The notes beneath the pieces are model-generated. The model did no database searches. It was given only the letters and a program-made list of their open reading frames with translations, and had not been told where the DNA came from. The position numbers and the translations under genes were made by a program. Of a stretch of DNA of 64,000 nucleotides, positions 55,685-64,000 are shown piece after piece. Source of the DNA: Rasiella rasia (GTDB lineage: Bacteria; Bacteroidota; Bacteroidia; Flavobacteriales; Flavobacteriaceae). How positions within the stretch are numbered: the first letter of the stretch is position 1; each line of letters starts with the position of its first letter. The stretch spans positions 1,379,501 to 1,443,500 of the forward strand of contig NZ_CP049057.1 in the NCBI RefSeq assembly GCF_011044175.1. Direction: 5' to 3'.

Positions 55685-57019
55685 TTATGCTACTGCTTTT
55701 CTGTTTTTACCTGACTTCATTAATCCATCGTAATGACGATTTAACAAGTAAGAGTTAATTTGTTGCATGGTATCGATAGCAACCCCAACCATAATTAAGA
55801 GTGAGGTACCACCAAAGAACAATGCCCAACCTTGTTGTACTCCTAACAATTTCACTACAAATGCAGGGAAGATTGCCACAAGTGCTAAGAATATAGATCC
55901 TGGCAAGGTAATTTGAGACATAATTCTGTCTAAAAACTCTGCAGTATCTGTTCCTGGTTTAATTCCTGGAATAAAACCACCGCTTCGTTTCAAGTCGTCT
56001 GCCATTTTATTAGTAGGCACTGTAATAGCCGTATAGAAATATGTAAAGATGATAATCAATGCCGCAAACACAACATTATACCATAATCCGAAGATATCAC
56101 TAAACGTTGCCAACATACTCTGACCCCATTCGGTATCTTTAATAGATCCTAAATTGGCCAATGCTGTTGGAACAAACATCAATGCTTGAGCAAAGATGAT
56201 TGGCATTACACCAGAAGCATTCAATTTTAATGGAATGAACTGACGCGCACCAAAAATATTCTTTTCATACCCACCGCTAGCTGTACGTCGTGCATATTGG
56301 ACGGGAATTTTTCGTACTGCCATGACTAACATGACGCAGGCAAGTATAATCACAAACCAAATTACCAATTCTATTAACACAAACATGATACTACTTGACG
56401 CAATTTCTTGTGCAAATGATTGTGGTAATGTTGCAATAATACCAACCATAATTAAAATAGAGATACCGTTACCAATACCTTTATCTGTAATCTTTTCACC
56501 TAGCCACATTGCAAAAATACAACCTGTTACTAAGATGATCGTTGAAGAAATGTAAAACACTGGTGTTTTTCCTAAAATAAATGCATCGGCAGGAACCCCA
56601 AGAGCCTCCAAACCAAACAAGTAACTCGGAGCCTGCACCAAACAAATACCGATGGTCAACCAACGTGTAATTTGTGTGATTTTCTTTCTTCCACTTTCTC
56701 CTTCTTTCTGTAATTTCTGAAGATACGGAACTGCAATTTGCATTAACTGAACTACAATAGAAGCAGAAATGTAAGGCATAATACCCAATGCAAAAACGGA
56801 TGCATTTGCAAATGCACCACCTGTAAAGGCATTTAATAGTCCTCCAATTCCACCTGCATCAAAGTTACCAGCAAATCCGCCCAATTTTGAAGCATCAATA
56901 TTCGGCAATACTACCTGCGCACCAAAACGGTACACTAGCAAAAGCCCTAGTGTAACCAAGATACGGTTACGAAGCTCTTCTATTCTCCAGACATTTTTTA
57001 AGTTCTCGATAAATTTCAT
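55685..57019 (-). CDS. secY: Protein translocase subunit SecY
   Basis: Pore subunit of the Sec translocon, ten membrane helices, 444 residues. [20 protein letters not shown] opens the protein; a plug helix region follows in [19 protein letters not shown]; other signatures are [20 protein letters not shown] and [21 protein letters not shown] with [17 protein letters not shown] near the C-terminus. It works with SecDF found at the other end of the window. It is 11 bases after rplO. Confidence 0.99.
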   Translation of the reverse strand: MKFIENLKNVWRIEELRNRILVTLGLLLVYRFGAQVVLPNIDASKLGGFAGNFDAGGIGGLLNAFTGGAFANASVFALGIMPYISASIVVQLMQIAVPYLQKLQKEGESGRKKITQITRWLTIGICLVQAPSYLFGLEALGVPADAFILGKTPVFYISSTIILVTGCIFAMWLGEKITDKGIGNGISILIMVGIIATLPQSFAQEIASSSIMFVLIELVIWFVIILACVMLVMAVRKIPVQYARRTASGGYEKNIFGARQFIPLKLNASGVMPIIFAQALMFVPTALANLGSIKDTEWGQSMLATFSDIFGLWYNVVFAALIIIFTYFYTAITVPTNKMADDLKRSGGFIPGIKPGTDTAEFLDRIMSQITLPGSIFLALVAIFPAFVVKLLGVQQGWALFFGGTSLLIMVGVAIDTMQQINSYLLNRHYDGLMKSGKNRKAVA

Positions 57020-57030
57020 CCGTATCTATA

Positions 57031-57483
57031 TTACAATGTTATTACTTCACCTCCAGCAGCTTCAATAGCTTCTTTTGCTGAGGCAGTAAACTTGTGTGCA
57101 GACACTTTTAATTTAGCTTTCAATTCTCCTCTACCTAAAATCTTCACCATCTCATTCTTTCTGGCCAAACGAAGACTTACCATTGTTTCGAAGTCTAACG
57201 TATCTTTAATCTTTTTGTCGTCAACCAATTGTTGAAGCGTATCAATGTTTACACCTTGATATTCTTTGCGATTGATATTCGTAAATCCAAATTTAGGAAC
57301 ACGACGTTGTAAAGGCATTTGACCACCTTCAAATCCGATTTTCTTAGAGTATCCTGAACGCGACTTCGCACCTTTGTGCCCACGGCCTGATGTTCCAGCT
57401 TTACCTGAACCTTGACCTCGCCCTAATCGTTTTCCCTCTCTATGAGTAGAACCTTCTGCAGGTTTTAAGTTATTTAAATCCAT
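57031..57483 (-). CDS. rplO: 50S ribosomal protein L15
   Basis: 150 residues. The Gly/Lys/Arg-rich N-terminus ([37 protein letters not shown]) and [18 protein letters not shown] are characteristic; the C-terminus ends in [12 protein letters not shown]. It binds 23S rRNA. It lies 10 bases after rpmD and 11 before secY. Confidence 0.98.
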   Translation of the reverse strand: MDLNNLKPAEGSTHREGKRLGRGQGSGKAGTSGRGHKGAKSRSGYSKKIGFEGGQMPLQRRVPKFGFTNINRKEYQGVNIDTLQQLVDDKKIKDTLDFETMVSLRLARKNEMVKILGRGELKAKLKVSAHKFTASAKEAIEAAGGEVITL

Positions 57484-57493
57484 TGTATATGTC

Positions 57494-57673
57494 TTAAACG
57501 GTTTCTATAGAAACCAAGTGTTTCACTTTATTTACCATACCAAGAATATTTGGCGTGTCTTCATGCTCGATTGTTTGTCCGATCTTTTTAAGACCCAACG
57601 CTTCAAGCGTTCTCTTTTGGTTCTTTGTGCGGTTAATTGCACTTTTCACCTTAGTTACTTTAATTTTTGCCAT
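57494..57673 (-). CDS. rpmD: 50S ribosomal protein L30
   Basis: 59 residues, [20 protein letters not shown] then [20 protein letters not shown] and a C-terminal [15 protein letters not shown]. This is the standard L30 ferredoxin-like fold, of the length seen in Bacteroidota. It lies between rpsE and rplO. Confidence 0.95.
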   Translation of the reverse strand: MAKIKVTKVKSAINRTKNQKRTLEALGLKKIGQTIEHEDTPNILGMVNKVKHLVSIETV

Positions 57674-57684
57674 CTCTCTAGTAT

Positions 57685-58209
57685 TTATCCTTTATATAAT
57701 TTTTCCAAAGTAATACCACGTTGCTTAGCTACTGTCTGTGCACTTCGCAATTGTAATAAAGCGTCAAACGTTGCTTTTACCACATTGTGAGGGTTAGACG
57801 AACCTTGACTTTTAGATAGTACATCGTGAACTCCTACTGCCTCAAGTACTGCACGTACGGCACCACCTGCAATCAAACCTGTACCAGGCGCAGCTGGTAA
57901 TAAATTTACACGTGCTCCACCATACTTACCTTTTTGCTCATGTGGAAGAGACGCCTTGTTTAAAGGAATACGAACTAAATTTTTCTTGGCATCTTCAATA
58001 GCTTTAGCAATAGCACTAGCAACGTCTTTCGACTTTCCTAATCCTTGTCCAACTACGCCATTTTCATCACCTACAACTACAATAGCTGAAAATCCGAAAG
58101 CACGACCACCTTTGGTTACCTTAGTAACACGTTGTACACCCACCAAACGGTCTTTTAATTCAAGACCTCCTGGTTTTACTGTTTCTACGTTTTTATAATC
58201 TTGATACAT
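57685..58209 (-). CDS. rpsE: 30S ribosomal protein S5
   Basis: 174 residues. The RNA-binding N-terminal domain has [20 protein letters not shown] and [20 protein letters not shown]; the C-terminal half has [20 protein letters not shown] with [18 protein letters not shown]5 helps mRNA unwinding and decoding fidelity. Eleven bases separate it from rpmD. Confidence 0.98.
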   Translation of the reverse strand: MYQDYKNVETVKPGGLELKDRLVGVQRVTKVTKGGRAFGFSAIVVVGDENGVVGQGLGKSKDVASAIAKAIEDAKKNLVRIPLNKASLPHEQKGKYGGARVNLLPAAPGTGLIAGGAVRAVLEAVGVHDVLSKSQGSSNPHNVVKATFDALLQLRSAQTVAKQRGITLEKLYKG

Positions 58210-58214
58210 ATTTC

Positions 58215-58571
58215 TTAGAATTTAAGGCCGCCTTCGCGTGCTCCTTCAGCTAATGATTTTACTCTTCCGTGGTATAGGTACCCTCCTCTGTCGAAACTAA
58301 CTGTTTCAACTCCAGCTTTTGTAGCTTTCTCGGCGATTGCCTTACCCACTAATTTTGCAGCTTCCACTTTATTTACTTTGGAAGCGTCTATGTCTTTATC
58401 TCTTGAAGATGCTGCGGTAATGGTTGTTCCATTTACATCGTCAATAAGTTGTGCATAGATCTCTTTATTACTTCTGTATACAGCCAAACGCGGACGCTCT
58501 GCTGTTCCTGAAACCGTTTTACGGATTCTGAATCGAATACGGTCTCTTCTATCGGTTTTTGATAATGCCAT
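58215..58571 (-). CDS. rplR: 50S ribosomal protein L18
   Basis: 118 residues. [20 protein letters not shown] with [20 protein letters not shown], then [20 protein letters not shown] and the C-terminal [19 protein letters not shown]. It binds 5S rRNA with L5. Confidence 0.98.
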   Translation of the reverse strand: MALSKTDRRDRIRFRIRKTVSGTAERPRLAVYRSNKEIYAQLIDDVNGTTITAASSRDKDIDASKVNKVEAAKLVGKAIAEKATKAGVETVSFDRGGYLYHGRVKSLAEGAREGGLKF

Positions 58572-58582
58572 AACGTTATTTC

Positions 58583-59125
58583 TTATGCAGATTTACCTGC
58601 TTTTCTTCTAATGATTTCACCAACAAACTTGATACCTTTTCCTTTGTAAGGCTCTGGTTTACGGAAGCCACGAATCTTTGCGGCTACTTGACCAACCAAT
58701 TGTTTGTCATGTGATGTTAATATTACTATCGGGTTTTTCCCTTTATCACTTACAGTCTCAATTTTAACTTCTGGCGCGATGTCCATAACTATATTATGAG
58801 AGAAACCTATTGCCAAATCAAGTTTTTGACCTTGGTTACTTGCTCTGTATCCAACTCCAACTAATTCTAATTTCTTGGTCCATCCGTTAGACACACCTTC
58901 AATCATATTACTTACAAGTGAACGATACAGACCGTGTTTTGCTCTATGATCCTTCGCATCGCTAGGACGCTCAACAATTACATTACCATCTTCAATTTTT
59001 ACGCTAACATCAGAAATACTCTGAGTTAACTCGCCTAATTTCCCTTTTACAGTAATAGCGTTGTCTTTGACATCTACTGTTACTCCTTCAGGAATCGCTA
59101 CCGGGTTTTTACCTATTCTTGACAT
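58583..59125 (-). CDS. rplF: 50S ribosomal protein L6
   Basis: 180 residues in two repeated domains. [20 protein letters not shown] opens domain 1; the middle [20 protein letters not shown] and the C-terminal [20 protein letters not shown] are the usual motifs. It contributes to the GTPase-associated site. Confidence 0.98.
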   Translation of the reverse strand: MSRIGKNPVAIPEGVTVDVKDNAITVKGKLGELTQSISDVSVKIEDGNVIVERPSDAKDHRAKHGLYRSLVSNMIEGVSNGWTKKLELVGVGYRASNQGQKLDLAIGFSHNIVMDIAPEVKIETVSDKGKNPIVILTSHDKQLVGQVAAKIRGFRKPEPYKGKGIKFVGEIIRRKAGKSA

Positions 59126-59146
59126 TTCTTTCTTGTCTTTAAATTT

Positions 59147-59548
59147 TTAGTAAACGTAACACAATACTTCTCCACCTACATTCTGGCTGGCTGCTTGCTT
59201 TCCTGTCATAACTCCTGCTGAAGTTGAAATGATAGCAATTCCCAATCCGTTAAGGATACGTGGCATTTCTGAAGCACCTGCATACTTACGTAAACCAGGT
59301 GTGCTTATTCGTTGCATTTTTTTGATTACTGGATCTTTTGTAAGCTTGTCGTATTTCAAGGCGATTTTAATAGTTCCTTGCGGCCCATTATCGTCTTCAA
59401 ATTTGTAGCTCAAGATAAACCCTTGATCAAACAAAATTTTTGTAATCTCTTTTTTAAGATTTGAAGCCGGCACCTCTACTACGCGATGTCCTGCTTTCAC
59501 TGCATTTCTAACTCTTGTTAGAAAATCTGCGATTGGATCTGTTGTCAT
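59147..59548 (-). CDS. rpsH: 30S ribosomal protein S8
   Basis: 133 residues: TTDPIADFLTRVRNAVKAGH, VVEVPASNLKKEITKILFDQ, then SGSP-type C-terminal region ILNGLGIAIISTSAGVMTGKQAASQNVGGEVLC in parts. S8 binds 16S rRNA and represses the spc operon in E. coli; the same feedback is plausible here. Confidence 0.98.
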   Translation of the reverse strand: MTTDPIADFLTRVRNAVKAGHRVVEVPASNLKKEITKILFDQGFILSYKFEDDNGPQGTIKIALKYDKLTKDPVIKKMQRISTPGLRKYAGASEMPRILNGLGIAIISTSAGVMTGKQAASQNVGGEVLCYVY

Positions 59549-59613
59549 TTATTTAAATTTCGGAAGTGGTTTTTATTCACTCTATGCAAATAAACCTTCA
59601 TCCAGTTAATACT

Positions 59614-59883
59614 TTACCAGCTTGCCTTACGAACTCCTGGAATTAAACCTTGATTTGCCATTTCACGAAACATAACACGTGAAATTCCAAACACTCTCAT
59701 ATATCCTTTAGGACGACCTGTTAATTTACAACGGTTGTGTTGTCTAATTGGAGAGGCATTTTTAGGAAGTTTTTGTAAACCTTCCCAATCACCAGCTTCC
59801 TTTAAGGCCTTACGCTTTGCAGCATATTTCTTTACAGTTGCGGTTCTTTTACGCTCGCGCGCTTTCATTGATTCTTTAGCCAT
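59614..59883 (-). CDS. rpsN: 30S ribosomal protein S14, zinc-free form
   Basis: 89 residues. [20 protein letters not shown], then [20 protein letters not shown] and [19 protein letters not shown]. The Cys-x2-Cys zinc ligands of the short zinc-type S14 are missing; only one Cys remains, and the length equals that of the long zinc-free type. A 65-base gap separates it from rpsH. Confidence 0.97.
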   Translation of the reverse strand: MAKESMKARERKRTATVKKYAAKRKALKEAGDWEGLQKLPKNASPIRQHNRCKLTGRPKGYMRVFGISRVMFREMANQGLIPGVRKASW

Positions 59884-59886
59884 CTC

Positions 59887-60438
59887 TTAGTTCTTTTTAA
59901 AAGGTAATCCTAGTTCTGTTAGTAATGATTTAGCTTCCTTGTCGGTCGCAGCAGAAGTAACGAAAGTAATATTCATACCTTCAATTTTCTTTACCTTATC
60001 AATATTGATTTCAGGAAAGATAATCTGTTCGGTAATTCCCATACTGTAATTTCCTCTACCGTCAAAACCTGTAGCATTAATACCATTAAAATCACGTACG
60101 TTAGGCAATGCACTAGTAATAAGTCTATCTAAAAACTCATACATACGCTCGCCACGCAATGTAACTTTTGCTCCAATAGGCATCCCTTTACGTAATTTAA
60201 AGGTCGCAACATCTTTCTTAGAGATAGTTGCAATTGCTCTTTGGCCAGTAATGTTAGTCAATTCCTCAACAGAGTTATCGATTAACTTCTTATCGGCTAC
60301 AGCCGCTCCAACTCCACGTGATACTACGATGCACGAAAGTTTTGGAACCTGCATTACATTATTGTAACCAAATTCGTCTGTAAGAGCATTTGTTACTCGG
60401 CTCTTATATTCTTCCTTAAGTCTTGGTGTATATGCCAT
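59887..60438 (-). CDS. rplE: 50S ribosomal protein L5
   Basis: 183 residues: [20 protein letters not shown] then [40 protein letters not shown], and the C-terminal [20 protein letters not shown]. It binds 5S rRNA and the P-site tRNA. It lies 3 bases before rpsN. Confidence 0.98.
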   Translation of the reverse strand: MAYTPRLKEEYKSRVTNALTDEFGYNNVMQVPKLSCIVVSRGVGAAVADKKLIDNSVEELTNITGQRAIATISKKDVATFKLRKGMPIGAKVTLRGERMYEFLDRLITSALPNVRDFNGINATGFDGRGNYSMGITEQIIFPEINIDKVKKIEGMNITFVTSAATDKEAKSLLTELGLPFKKN

Positions 60439-60440
60439 AA

Positions 60441-60755
60441 CTATAATACTTGATTTGATTTTTTAGCAAATCGTACTTTTTTACCATCTTCCATTCTATA
60501 ACCTACACGTGTAGCATCACCTGATTTAGGATCTACTAATGATAAGTTAGAAACATGAATAGGAGCTTCTTTTTCAGTAATTCCACCTTGAGGATTAGCC
60601 GCACTTGGCTTCTCATGCTTCTTCACTGTATTTACTCCCTCTACTATTGCTTTGTTCTTTTCAGCATCTACACGAAGTACCTTACCTTCAGATCCTTTAT
60701 GGTCTCCTGCGGTCACTACTACTGTATCTCCTGATTTTATTTTAAGCTTTCCCAT
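60441..60755 (-). CDS. rplX: 50S ribosomal protein L24
   Basis: 104 residues, KOW motif near the N-terminus in [20 protein letters not shown], then [20 protein letters not shown] and [16 protein letters not shown]. It initiates 50S assembly. Two bases from rplE. Confidence 0.98.
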   Translation of the reverse strand: MGKLKIKSGDTVVVTAGDHKGSEGKVLRVDAEKNKAIVEGVNTVKKHEKPSAANPQGGITEKEAPIHVSNLSLVDPKSGDATRVGYRMEDGKKVRFAKKSNQVL

Positions 60756-60767
60756 TTCGTTTTCGTA

Positions 60768-61136
60768 TTAAAGCACTTCAGGTGCTAATGATACTATTTT
60801 CATAAATTGTTTATCACGAAGCTCTCTTGCTACGGGTCCGAAAACACGAGTTCCTCTCATTTCCCCTTGAGGTCCTAAAAGCACACATGCATTATCATCG
60901 AAACGAATATAAGAACCATCTGGTCTTCTCACTTCTTTTACGGTACGTACAACAACTGCTGTTGAAACGGTCCCTTTCTTTACGGTTCCATTAGGTGTAG
61001 CATCCTTTACAGATACTACTATTTTGTCACCGATTGAAGCGTAACGTTTTTTGGTTCCGCCCAACACACGAATGGTAAGGACTTCCTTTGCCCCGGTGTT
61101 GTCTGCTACTTTAAGTCTTGATTCTTGTTGTACCAT
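60768..61136 (-). CDS. rplN: 50S ribosomal protein L14
   Basis: 122 residues. [20 protein letters not shown], then [20 protein letters not shown] and the C-terminal [21 protein letters not shown] standard single OB-like fold, contacting 23S rRNA and the subunit interface. Two bases from rpsQ. Confidence 0.98.
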   Translation of the reverse strand: MVQQESRLKVADNTGAKEVLTIRVLGGTKKRYASIGDKIVVSVKDATPNGTVKKGTVSTAVVVRTVKEVRRPDGSYIRFDDNACVLLGPQGEMRGTRVFGPVARELRDKQFMKIVSLAPEVL

Positions 61137-61138
61137 GG

Positions 61139-61399
61139 TTACTTCGCTCTTTCAATTATTTCTACTAGTCTCCAACATTTGGTTTTACTCATAGGTCGTG
61201 TTTCCATGATCTTTACAGTATCACCTTCGTTGCAGTCGTTTTTCTCGTCGTGTGCTACGTATTTTTTCGTTTTTAAAACGAACTTTCCATACATAGGGTG
61301 CTTTACTTTTTTCACCTCGGCAACAACAATAGATTTCTCCATTTTGCTACTGGTTACTACACCGATACGCTCTTTTCTTAAGTTTCTTTTTACTTCCAT
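61139..61399 (-). CDS. rpsQ: 30S ribosomal protein S17
   Basis: 86 residues: [20 protein letters not shown], with [20 protein letters not shown] then [20 protein letters not shown]. It is a primary 16S-binding protein. Confidence 0.98.
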   Translation of the reverse strand: MEVKRNLRKERIGVVTSSKMEKSIVVAEVKKVKHPMYGKFVLKTKKYVAHDEKNDCNEGDTVKIMETRPMSKTKCWRLVEIIERAK

Positions 61400-61416
61400 C
61401 TTTCAGCTTCGTACTA

Positions 61417-61608
61417 TTATTGTACTTCTCTTTTAGTTAGTTCTGTCGCAATTCTAGCAATCGCTCTTCTGTGAGCTCTTAGTTGAATTGGATTGTCCAA
61501 CGGTGAAATGGTGTGAGCCATTTTAAGGTTTGAAAATGCTTGTCTGTTTTCAGCTAAAGCTTCTTGCAAATCCGCTGTTGATGCTTCTTTTATTTCTGAT
61601 TGTTTCAT
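61417..61608 (-). CDS. rpmC: 50S ribosomal protein L29
   Basis: 63 residues: MKQSEIKEASTADLQEALAE with ALAENRQAFSNLKMAHTISP then LRAHRRAIARIATELTKREV. It sits at the exit of the peptide tunnel. Eleven bases after rplP and 17 before rpsQ. Confidence 0.97.
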   Translation of the reverse strand: MKQSEIKEASTADLQEALAENRQAFSNLKMAHTISPLDNPIQLRAHRRAIARIATELTKREVQ

Positions 61609-61619
61609 CTTTATAAAAA

Positions 61620-62039
61620 TTAAGCTTGATAATCTCTAGACATGATAAACTTAGTTTTCACCGGCAATTTCTGAGCGGCTAATCGAAGTGCCTCTTTAGC
61701 AGTATCTAATGACACTCCAGAAACTTCGAATAAAACTCTACCTGGCTTCACTACAGCTGCCCAATATTCAACGGCACCTTTACCTTTACCCATACGAACC
61801 TCAAGAGGCTTTTTAGTGATTGGCTTATCTGGAAAAATCATAATCCAAATAGACCCTTCTCTTTTCATATATCGAGTAGCAGCAATACGTGCAGCTTCAA
61901 TCTGACGTGCTGTCAAGAAGTTTGAATCTAAAGATTTAATACCAAAAGTACCATAGGCTAACTGGTTTCCTCTTCCAGCATTACCTTTCATACGGCCCTT
62001 TTGTTGTTTACGGTATTTTGTTCTTTTAGGTTGTAACAT
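61620..62039 (-). CDS. rplP: 50S ribosomal protein L16
   Basis: 139 residues: [20 protein letters not shown], then [40 protein letters not shown] and [16 protein letters not shown]. It positions the A-site tRNA. Confidence 0.98.
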   Translation of the reverse strand: MLQPKRTKYRKQQKGRMKGNAGRGNQLAYGTFGIKSLDSNFLTARQIEAARIAATRYMKREGSIWIMIFPDKPITKKPLEVRMGKGKGAVEYWAAVVKPGRVLFEVSGVSLDTAKEALRLAAQKLPVKTKFIMSRDYQA

Positions 62040-62059
62040 TTGTTCTGTTCTTTAAAAAA

Positions 62060-62782
62060 TTACTTTCTGTTACGACGTGGTTTGTTGTTTCCACCTCGTC
62101 CAGAACCGCCTTTGCCACCTTTTTTGGCTAGGCCAACTAATGGAGAAAGCTCTCTTTTACCATATACTTCGCCTTTCATAATCCATACTTTAACACCCAA
62201 TCTACCATAAGTAGTGTGTGCTTCAACTAAAGCATAATCTATATCGGCTCTAAAGGTTGATAGTGGAATACGTCCATCTTTGTACGACTCACTACGTGCC
62301 ATTTCAGCACCATTTAGTCGCCCAGAGATTTGAATTTTTATTCCCTCAGCATTCATACGCATTGCAGCCGCAATTGCCATCTTGATTGCACGACGGTACG
62401 AGATTCTATTCTCAATTTGTCTTGCAACACTACTACCAACTAGAAATGCATCTAATTCTGGTCGTTTGATTTCGTGAATGTTGATTTGAACCTCTTTTCC
62501 AGTAATTTTCTTAAGCTCTTCTTTTAGCTTGTCTACTTCCTGACCACCTTTCCCGATAATAATACCAGGTCTTGCAGTAGTAATAGTAACGGTTACAAGC
62601 TTAAGCGTACGCTCAATAATTACTCTAGACACACTTGCTTTACTTAAACGAGCATGGATGTATTTTCTAATCTTGTCGTCTTCGGCTAATTTATCACCGT
62701 AGTCGTTACCTCCGTACCAGTTGGATTCCCATCCTCTAATGATACCTAAACGGTTCCCGATTGGATTTGTCTTCTGTCCCAT
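62060..62782 (-). CDS. rpsC: 30S ribosomal protein S3
   Basis: 240 residues: [22 protein letters not shown] domain with [20 protein letters not shown], the C-terminal domain with [20 protein letters not shown] then [20 protein letters not shown], and a Gly/Lys/Arg tail ([20 protein letters not shown]) common in Bacteroidota. It helps mRNA entry and unwinding. It is 6 bases after rplV. Confidence 0.98.
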   Translation of the reverse strand: MGQKTNPIGNRLGIIRGWESNWYGGNDYGDKLAEDDKIRKYIHARLSKASVSRVIIERTLKLVTVTITTARPGIIIGKGGQEVDKLKEELKKITGKEVQINIHEIKRPELDAFLVGSSVARQIENRISYRRAIKMAIAAAMRMNAEGIKIQISGRLNGAEMARSESYKDGRIPLSTFRADIDYALVEAHTTYGRLGVKVWIMKGEVYGKRELSPLVGLAKKGGKGGSGRGGNNKPRRNRK

Positions 62783-62788
62783 TTAAAT

Positions 62789-63196
62789 TTAGCTTTGTGT
62801 GTTATCGTTAGCTCCTAATACCAGTGTTACGTGGTTAGAGCGTTTTCTAATTCTGTGTGCGCGACCCTGTGGTGCTGGACGAAGTCTTTTTAACATCGTT
62901 CCACCATCAACACGAATCTCCTTAATAAAAAGATCTGCATCTTCAATTGAAGCCTCTTCGTTTTTTGCTTGCCAATTTGCAATGGCAGACAACAATAGTT
63001 TTTCCAAACGTCCCGAAGCTTCTTTTTTGCTAAATCTTAAAATATTAAGCGCTGTATCTATCTTTTCACCACGCACTAGGTCTGCAACCAAACGCATTTT
63101 TCTTGGTGACGTAGGGCAATTGTTCAATTTGGCGAAGTACTGTGTCTTCTTTGCCTCTTTGATTTGCTCTGCTCTTTCTCTTTTACGAACTCCCAT
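62789..63196 (-). CDS. rplV: 50S ribosomal protein L22
   Basis: 135 residues: [20 protein letters not shown] is the L22 signature; [20 protein letters not shown]-like region (RLRAPAPQG type, here [20 protein letters not shown]) closes the beta hairpin that lines the exit tunnel. Six bases from rpsS. Confidence 0.97.
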   Translation of the reverse strand: MGVRKRERAEQIKEAKKTQYFAKLNNCPTSPRKMRLVADLVRGEKIDTALNILRFSKKEASGRLEKLLLSAIANWQAKNEEASIEDADLFIKEIRVDGGTMLKRLRPAPQGRAHRIRKRSNHVTLVLGANDNTQS

Positions 63197-63202
63197 GGCC
63201 TA

Positions 63203-63481
63203 TTATTTTTTTCCTTTGTTTTTAGCACCTGCGTGACCACGGAATGATCGTGTAGGTGAAAATTCGCCTAATTTATGTCCTACCATATTTTCAGTTACAT
63301 ACACAGGAACAAATTGACGTCCGTTATGTACCGCAATGGTTTGTCCTACAAAATCTGGAGTAATCATAGAAGCACGAGACCAAGTCTTGATCACAGTCTT
63401 CTTATTAGACTCTACATTTTGCTGTACTTTCTTATCTAACTTGTAGTGAACGTACGGTCCTTTTTTTAATGATCTTGCCAT
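63203..63481 (-). CDS. rpsS: 30S ribosomal protein S19
   Basis: 92 residues: [40 protein letters not shown], and [20 protein letters not shown]. It binds the 16S head with S13. Three bases from rplB. Confidence 0.98.
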   Translation of the reverse strand: MARSLKKGPYVHYKLDKKVQQNVESNKKTVIKTWSRASMITPDFVGQTIAVHNGRQFVPVYVTENMVGHKLGEFSPTRSFRGHAGAKNKGKK

Positions 63482-63484
63482 AGC

Positions 63485-64000
63485 TTATTTCTTTCTACGT
63501 TCGATTATATACTTATTACTAGCCTTAGTCTTAGAACGGGTTTTGTATCCTTTTGCAGGAATACCGTTTCTAGAACGCGGGTGACCTCCAGAAGATTTCC
63601 CTTCACCACCACCCATTGGGTGATCTACTGGGTTCATCACTACTGGTCTTGTACGCGGACGACGACCTAGCCATCTTGATCTACCTGCTTTACCTCCAAC
63701 TAACAACTGATGATCACTGTTACTTACAGCACCAATGGTAGCCATACATGTAACTAAAATCAATCTCGTTTCACCAGAAGGTAATTTAACAGTAGCATAC
63801 TTTCCATCTCGAGCCATTAACTGAGCAAAAGCACCAGCACTACGTGCCATAACAGCACCTTGACCAGGACGTAATTCTATACAAGAAATGATTGTACCTA
63901 AAGGTATATTTGCGAGGGTCATTGCATTACCAATCTCTGGAGCAACTTGCTCACCAGAAACGATATTCTGCCCTACTTGAAGTCCATTCTGAGCAATCAC
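63485..64000 (-). CDS. rplB: 50S ribosomal protein L2, 5' end cut off by the window
   Basis: The last 171 residues of L2 (family about 274), so roughly 100 N-terminal residues lie outside. Visible: [60 protein letters not shown] with the conserved His of HPMGGGEG, and the end [19 protein letters not shown]2 is needed for peptidyl transfer and subunit association. The earlier S10 genes (rpsJ to rplW) are beyond the window. Confidence 0.97.
   Translation of the reverse strand: MIAQNGLQVGQNIVSGEQVAPEIGNAMTLANIPLGTIISCIELRPGQGAVMARSAGAFAQLMARDGKYATVKLPSGETRLILVTCMATIGAVSNSDHQLLVGGKAGRSRWLGRRPRTRPVVMNPVDHPMGGGEGKSSGGHPRSRNGIPAKGYKTRSKTKASNKYIIERRKK

Overview
The window is an AT-rich chromosomal segment of a member of the Bacteroidota, almost certainly family Flavobacteriaceae and probably marine. 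The clues are a fused SecDF, promoters of the Bacteroidota type (TTG, a spacer near 20, then TAnnTTTG), no strong Shine-Dalgarno sequences, many small lipoproteins, a type IX secretion sorting domain on a haloperoxidase, an ECF sigma/FecR/TonB-receptor cassette, and the gene order rplQ-carA-eno-gltA after the ribosomal operon. Genus cannot be read from the sequence. No tRNA, rRNA, CRISPR array, prophage or insertion sequence was seen.

Layout. 1-5.6 kb (minus): 3'-truncated secDF, a small anchored protein, a lipoprotein made only of a SecD-like periplasmic domain, and mdh. 5.7-11.1 kb: gyrB, a DUF2911 protein, queE, a PiT phosphate transporter and a RidA-like lipoprotein. 11.2-16.0 kb (plus): a HerA-like ATPase, a lipoprotein, a secreted protein, a VOC protein, an AI-2E family permease and a DUF1232 protein. 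16.0-18.3 kb: a LytS/LytTR-type two-component pair, divergent from a minimal ExbB/MotA-like membrane protein. 18.4-23.1 kb (minus): folD, ffh, an RhlE-like helicase and a DUF4349 lipoprotein.

23.2-34.8 kb (plus) is the most distinctive region. It starts with a membrane protein with a TTG start, a lipoprotein, an M28 peptidase and another lipoprotein. Then come four small secreted proteins carrying five copies of one beta-rich domain, two paralogous TPR-sensor histidine kinases, one LuxR-type response regulator and a lipoprotein. The promoters of two of the secreted-protein units share an upstream motif at identical spacing to the -33 and -7 boxes, and a variant of the motif lies before the second kinase gene. 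My reading is that this is one envelope-sensing regulon, with two periplasmic TPR sensors feeding one regulator that controls the secreted family.

35.0-39.1 kb: ECF sigma factor, FecR anti-sigma factor and a TonB-dependent receptor with an STN signalling domain. 39.1-43.8 kb: argS, a small membrane protein, an SDR/DUF2867 protein and a CtlX-like amidinotransferase-fold enzyme. 44.0-47.9 kb (minus): a tightly coupled set of a second amidinotransferase-fold enzyme, a T9SS-secreted vanadium haloperoxidase-like protein and an outer-membrane barrel. 48.0-52.0 kb (minus): gltA, eno, carA.

52.1-64.0 kb (minus) is the S10/spc/alpha ribosomal cluster in canonical order from rplB (cut by the window end) to rplQ, including secY, infA, rpmJ and rpoA. 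A striking 19-bp inverted repeat lies between rpsK and rpsD.
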